Shown piece after piece: positions 60,641-64,000 of a stretch of 64,000 nucleotides of DNA (positions are counted from its first letter, which is position 1; each line of letters begins with the position of its first letter). The stretch spans positions 6,262,001 through 6,326,000 of the forward strand of contig NZ_CP139559.1 in assembly GCF_034263275.1 (NCBI RefSeq), given 5' to 3'. The translations under genes and the position numbers were made by a program. Source of the DNA: Mucilaginibacter sp. cycad4. Its GTDB lineage: Bacteria > Bacteroidota > Bacteroidia > Sphingobacteriales > Sphingobacteriaceae. A model generated the notes under the pieces. It ran no database searches and was not told the DNA's origin. It saw nothing but the letters and a program-made list of their open reading frames with translations.

Positions 60641-62797
60641 ATGAAAAGCAGCCATAAAGGTATTGCAGAGGGGGTATTGTTTGCCCTCAATATTTTCATT
60701 ATTGTATTACTCATAGCAGGCGATAGCCTGGTTGTGCCCCGCTGGTTGCAACCGGTTGGCCGCATGCACCCACTTATCCTGCATTTCCCGATAGTGATAC
60801 TGATGCTGGCCATGGTGATGGAGTTTTTCCGTTACCGGGAAGAGTTTGTTAACGAAAAACTGTATCAAACTTTTACAAGTTACCTGCTGCTGCTTGGGGC
60901 TTTACTTTCGTCAATAACAGTTATTATGGGCTTGTTCCTGTCAAGGGAACCGGGATATGAGGGTGATACTTTACAATGGCATAAATGGTTTGGTGTAAGC
61001 GTGGCCTTTGCCGGGTATGGCGTCTATCTGATCCGTCATACCACAAAATATACGGTAAAACTGGCTAAGGCCGGAGCGGTGATAACCGTTTTTTGCTTGA
61101 TTGTTGCCGGGCATCTCGGCGGCAACCTTACCCACGGGAATGATTTTGTTTTAGGCCCGGTAATGGATAAAAGCAAAAATGTAGTACCTATAGACCAGGC
61201 ATTGGTATATAATGATGTGATCCGCCCGATATTTGAGGTAAAATGCCAGAGTTGCCATAATATCGATAAAAAGAAGGGCGGCTTAATGCTTACCGATTCG
61301 GCAGCGATCACGAAGGGAGGAAAAACCGGCAAACTATTCATAACCGGCGACCCGGCTATGAGCCTGCTGCTGCAACGCGTACACCTGCCCGAAAACGAAA
61401 AAAAACACATGCCGCCAACCGGCAAAACACAACTTACTGATGATGAAAAAATGCTGCTTTACCTGTGGATAAAAAGCAAGGCCGGTTTCAGTAAAAAAGT
61501 GATCGACCTGCCTGCCAACGATTCATTGCGGATGATTGCCGCCACTCACCTAAAACCTGCCGAAAGCGAAGAAGAGGAATATGATTTTTCGGCAGCCAAC
61601 GAAAAGGAAATTCAAAAGCTGAACAACAACTACCGGGTGGTTTATCCGCTGGCGAGCGAGTCGCCGGCGCTGGCGGTTAATATTTATAATAAAAGCACCT
61701 ATAATGTAAAAGTGCTGGATGAGTTGAGTTCTATAAAAAAACAGGTGGTATCACTCGATCTGAACAAGATGCCCGTAAAGGATGCCGAGCTGAAAACCAT
61801 TGCCAAATTTGAAAACCTCCGCAGGTTAAACCTCAACTTCAGTGATGTTACGGGCAAAGGCTTAAAGGAGTTAGCGGGCCTAAAATATCTCAAAAGTATT
61901 TCATTGGCTGGTGTTAAGCTTACTACAGCCGATGTAAAGCAGCTCATCGCCATAAAAAGCGTTAATGAACTGGCGATATGGGATAGCGGCCTGAACCCGG
62001 CCGATCTGCAATCGCTCCAGAAGCAAAATCCCAAACTCAGCCTGCTCACCGGCTTCAGGGATGATGGTAAAGTAATGAAGCTCACCAGTCCGCAGTTAAA
62101 AAACACGGCGGTTATATTTAAGCAGAGTTATGCTTTACAACTTACCAACCCCATAAAAGGTGTGGATATCCGCTACACTACCGATGGTTCGGTACCTGAT
62201 AGTATCAAGGCTGCATCTTACAAACCGGGGCTTGTATTTACCCAAAGTACGGTGGTCAGGACAAGGGCATTTAAAGCGGGCTGGGTTGGCAGCGATACCG
62301 TACAGTTTAATATTTATAAATGCGCCTATACGCCCGATAGCATTAGCTTTGTCAAGTATCCTGATGACAAATACAAAGGCGATGGCGCTAAAACAATTAT
62401 CGATAAAGAATTAGGTGGTGATAACTTTGGCAACGGAAAATGGCTGGCCTCGCAAAAAGACCTGGCTGTGATCATGTGGTTTAATAAACCAATTGACCTG
62501 CATTCGGTTAGCCTCAACGTCATGCGTAATACAGGGTCCCAGATCTTTTTGCCCGCCGGGGTTGAGGTTTGGGGAGGCACCGATCAAAACCATCTCAAGC
62601 TGTTAAGCATACTTAAAACAAGGACACCAAAAAAATCTGATCTGTTTGTTTTGATCCCATTGGAATGCAAGTTAAGATCTTCTCAACCGGTATCCTGCAT
62701 AAAACTGGTTGCCCAATCGCTTAAAAGTGTTCCGGCATGGCATCCGGCTAAAGGCAAACCAGGCTGGGTGTTTTTGGATGAGGTGTTTTTGAATTGA
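60641..62797 (+). CDS. Membrane cytochrome with DUF2231, PSD1, LRR and chitobiase-like domains
   Basis: A 718-residue protein. Residues 1-165 hold four to five TM helices of DUF2231 type ('RMHPLILHFPIVILMLAMVM'). A PSD1-like cytochrome segment follows ('IFEVKCQSCHNIDKKKGGLM', CxxCH, then 'MPPTGKTQLTDDEKMLLYLW'), leucine-rich-like repeats (about 345-460), a chitobiase C-terminal-like beta domain (about 505-560, 'VDIRYTTDGSVPDS') and a discoidin-like end (about 570-715). The N-terminal helices anchor the haem on the outside. It starts 19 bases after the propeller gene; last gene of the cluster. Confidence 0.85.
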   Translation: MKSSHKGIAEGVLFALNIFIIVLLIAGDSLVVPRWLQPVGRMHPLILHFPIVILMLAMVMEFFRYREEFVNEKLYQTFTSYLLLLGALLSSITVIMGLFLSREPGYEGDTLQWHKWFGVSVAFAGYGVYLIRHTTKYTVKLAKAGAVITVFCLIVAGHLGGNLTHGNDFVLGPVMDKSKNVVPIDQALVYNDVIRPIFEVKCQSCHNIDKKKGGLMLTDSAAITKGGKTGKLFITGDPAMSLLLQRVHLPENEKKHMPPTGKTQLTDDEKMLLYLWIKSKAGFSKKVIDLPANDSLRMIAATHLKPAESEEEEYDFSAANEKEIQKLNNNYRVVYPLASESPALAVNIYNKSTYNVKVLDELSSIKKQVVSLDLNKMPVKDAELKTIAKFENLRRLNLNFSDVTGKGLKELAGLKYLKSISLAGVKLTTADVKQLIAIKSVNELAIWDSGLNPADLQSLQKQNPKLSLLTGFRDDGKVMKLTSPQLKNTAVIFKQSYALQLTNPIKGVDIRYTTDGSVPDSIKAASYKPGLVFTQSTVVRTRAFKAGWVGSDTVQFNIYKCAYTPDSISFVKYPDDKYKGDGAKTIIDKELGGDNFGNGKWLASQKDLAVIMWFNKPIDLHSVSLNVMRNTGSQIFLPAGVEVWGGTDQNHLKLLSILKTRTPKKSDLFVLIPLECKLRSSQPVSCIKLVAQSLKSVPAWHPAKGKPGWVFLDEVFLN

Positions 62798-62833
62798 GAG
62801 GAGATACGGTTGAGCGAAACTTATTCTCCCCAC

Positions 62834-62881
62834 GTCATTGCGAGTAACCATCAGGAAAATCCTGAAAAAAAATGTAATGAC
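62834..62881. repeat. REP element family D, copy 3 (short)
   Basis: 'gtcattgcgag' and 'aatgac' ends remain around an inner 'tcaggaaaatcctga' hairpin. The usual middle is missing. Confidence 0.65.
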
Positions 62882-62889
62882 GTACAAGC

Positions 62890-63050
62890 TATACTTTAGG
62901 GGATGTTGCGCGGGGGCGCGTTAGGGATAGCAGCGTAAAGCCCACAGCGCGGGTTGGGTTTGCGGGCAGGCAAGGCGAGGACTTGCATCCGCCAGCTGGC
63001 GGACCGGCCCGTTAGCTAACGGCAACGCCCATATCATAAAACGCATCGAA
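62890..63050. repeat. GC-rich intergenic repeat (gcgttagggatagcagcg type)
   Basis: Contains 'gggggcgcgttagggatagc' with 'agcgtaaagcccacagcgcg', a repeat style met in many Bacteroidota spacers, and an inverted 'tccgccagctggcgga'. No coding sign. With REP copies 3 and 4 it fills the 406-bp gap before the sigma factor gene. Confidence 0.65.
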
Positions 63051-63083
63051 AAAATATCTTAATAATCAACAATTTACGATCAC

Positions 63084-63175
63084 GTCATTATAAGGCACGA
63101 AGCAATCCCCTAAATACAGAGAGGCTTGAATGGCTGCTGTGTACAGTTCGCGATTGCTTCGTGCCTCGCAATGAC
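63084..63175. repeat. REP element family D, copy 4
   Basis: Ends 'gtcattataaggcacgaagc' and 'gcttcgtgcctcgcaatgac'. It matches copy 2 at both arms, with 'ac' to 'gc' changes compensated on both sides so pairing is kept. The centre differs. Confidence 0.9.
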
Positions 63176-63203
63176 GGGTGGAGAATTTATGTTAATCTTT
63201 CCC

Positions 63204-63764
63204 TTAAAAAAACATATACGTCACATGCTTCAGCACCTGGCGTAGTTTTTCAAGGGCGATGCCCATCTGGCGCTCCACGGTTTTGGGAGAGATATTTAGC
63301 TGTACGGCAATTTCTCTGTATTTCATATCGCTGAAACGGCTCAGTACAAAAATCTCACGGCATTTTTCGGGGAGGGTAGCAATGGCGGCTTCTATTTGCA
63401 GGGCAAGTTCCTTTTCTTCCAATCCATTTTCCAGCGTATTGCGCAGCTCATCAAACAGGTTATTTTTTTCGAGATAATTAACGTAAAGGTTCTCTATTTT
63501 CTGGCGCTTGAGATAATTGAGGCTCCGGTTTTGCACCATTTTAAAAAGATAGGAGCTTACCGATGAGCAAAAAGTGACCTCATGCCCGCGCTCCCACAGG
63601 TGGGTAAACACATCGGCGGTAATTTCTTCGGCGATGGCTAAATCGTTCACAAAACGATTGGAAAACAGGGTTAACCGGGTATAATACAGCTTAAACAGGG
63701 TTTCAAATGATTTTGCATCACCCTGTGTAAATGTGGTTATAGGTAGTTTGTTTTCCTGGATCAT
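63204..63764 (-). CDS. ECF RNA polymerase sigma factor (Bacteroidetes type)
   Basis: A 186-residue sigma-70 of the extracytoplasmic function group. Region 2 ('FETLFKLYYTRLTLFSNRFV', 'AEEITADVFTHLWERG') and region 4 ('LPEKCREIFVLSRFSDMKYR', 'EIAVQLNISPKTVERQMGIA') are clear. It is typical of the expansion family 1 in Bacteroidota, usually controlled by a FecR-type anti-sigma with a TonB receptor; none of these follows inside the window. Confidence 0.92.
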   Translation of the reverse strand: MIQENKLPITTFTQGDAKSFETLFKLYYTRLTLFSNRFVNDLAIAEEITADVFTHLWERGHEVTFCSSVSSYLFKMVQNRSLNYLKRQKIENLYVNYLEKNNLFDELRNTLENGLEEKELALQIEAAIATLPEKCREIFVLSRFSDMKYREIAVQLNISPKTVERQMGIALEKLRQVLKHVTYMFF

Positions 63765-63813
63765 TAATCCTGCCTTTAATTAATCCGAATACTTTTTAAA
63801 AAACTTTAACAAG

Positions 63814-64000
63814 CTACAAGTTTTTCCGGTTCTTATCAAATTTAATATGGAAATAATGAAAAGCTAACCCCAAACATTCTGTAAAAAAACGGTTACGCGC
63901 AATATGCATGGCCCATCTGGTGCCAAAGCCGAATAAAATTGAAAATATTTCACGCTCTTTTGAGGGTATCTGTTTTTTCAATTGTCTTAACGATAATATT
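63814..64000 (-). CDS. 3' end of an unidentified gene (partial)
   Basis: An open frame entering from the right edge gives 61 residues before a TAG, including 'FSILFGFGTRWAMHIARNRF' and 'LAFHYFHIKFDKNRKNL'. The aromatic and basic pattern looks like real protein, e.g. the end of a membrane-associated enzyme, but no family is recognised and the start lies outside the window. It would be transcribed toward the sigma factor gene. Confidence 0.5.
   Translation of the reverse strand, partial: ILSLRQLKKQIPSKEREIFSILFGFGTRWAMHIARNRFFTECLGLAFHYFHIKFDKNRKNL

Noticed and set aside
1..64000. tRNA, rRNA or replication-origin signals
   Set aside because: No cloverleaf with CCA-type end, no rRNA core sequence and no DnaA-box cluster was found by reading; a tRNAscan run would settle it.

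Overview
The window is a 64 kb chromosomal segment from a Bacteroidota bacterium, most likely family Sphingobacteriaceae and close to Mucilaginibacter or Pedobacter. The pointers are: promoters of the TAnnTTTG type placed only a few bases before many start codons, no Shine-Dalgarno sequences, a bacillithiol gene (bshA), DUF4293, DUF3098 and DUF4369-TlpA proteins, TonB-linked outer-membrane proteins, an ECF sigma factor of the Bacteroidetes type, and very dense palindromic intergenic repeats. The genus is an inference; no rRNA or tRNA gene was seen.

Layout. 0-7 kb: small membrane proteins (RDD, DUF2752, DUF5684-like), L-serine dehydratase, a RES-Xre toxin-antitoxin pair, a tight PPTase-lipB-SGNH lipoprotein operon, and dcd. 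7-17 kb: a very large secreted MG/TonB-plug protein, a 40-bp tandem repeat, a secreted glycine/arginine-rich protein, clpS, a histidine phosphatase, a TonB-dependent receptor and two tandem TlpA-type thioredoxins. 17-24 kb: an arginase-fold protein, an epimerase, higBA, a phosphoserine phosphatase fused to ACT-containing sequence, a universal stress protein, a tryptophan 2,3-dioxygenase-family protein and ilvE. 24-26 kb: an ISAs1-type insertion sequence sitting inside a palindromic repeat. 26-31 kb: a GH20 hexosaminidase, a cobalamin-type binding protein, a LysE exporter and a decayed zeta-toxin module. 31-39 kb: the housekeeping block ftsX-DUF3098-uppP-truB-ribF, an ABC exporter and truA. 39-49 kb: DUF4293, a DEAD-box helicase, gpsA, vapBC, and a TolC/HlyD efflux pair. 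49-54 kb: a methyltransferase, a CLC antiporter behind a fluoride riboswitch, bshA, a glyoxalase-fold protein and a TonB-C protein. 55-63 kb: a four-gene Planctomycete-type cytochrome/DUF1501 cluster, then an ECF sigma factor and the end of an unrecognised gene.

How the genes work together. Core metabolism (serine, branched-chain amino acids, lipoate, dCTP, FAD, tRNA pseudouridine, undecaprenyl phosphate) is interleaved with envelope functions (TonB receptor, thiol-disulfide proteins, efflux, glycan hydrolase). Four toxin-antitoxin modules lie in 42 kb, one of them dead.

The strongest special signals are: a fluoride riboswitch before the CLC gene; repeat-derived peptides that appear to have been absorbed into the truA and neighbouring ABC-transporter coding sequences; an IS inserted in the centre of a repeat hairpin with a palindromic target duplication and an A8 slippery site in its transposase; and the uncharacterised PSD1/DUF1553-DUF1501-propeller-DUF2231 cytochrome cluster, which is the best candidate for an undescribed system.
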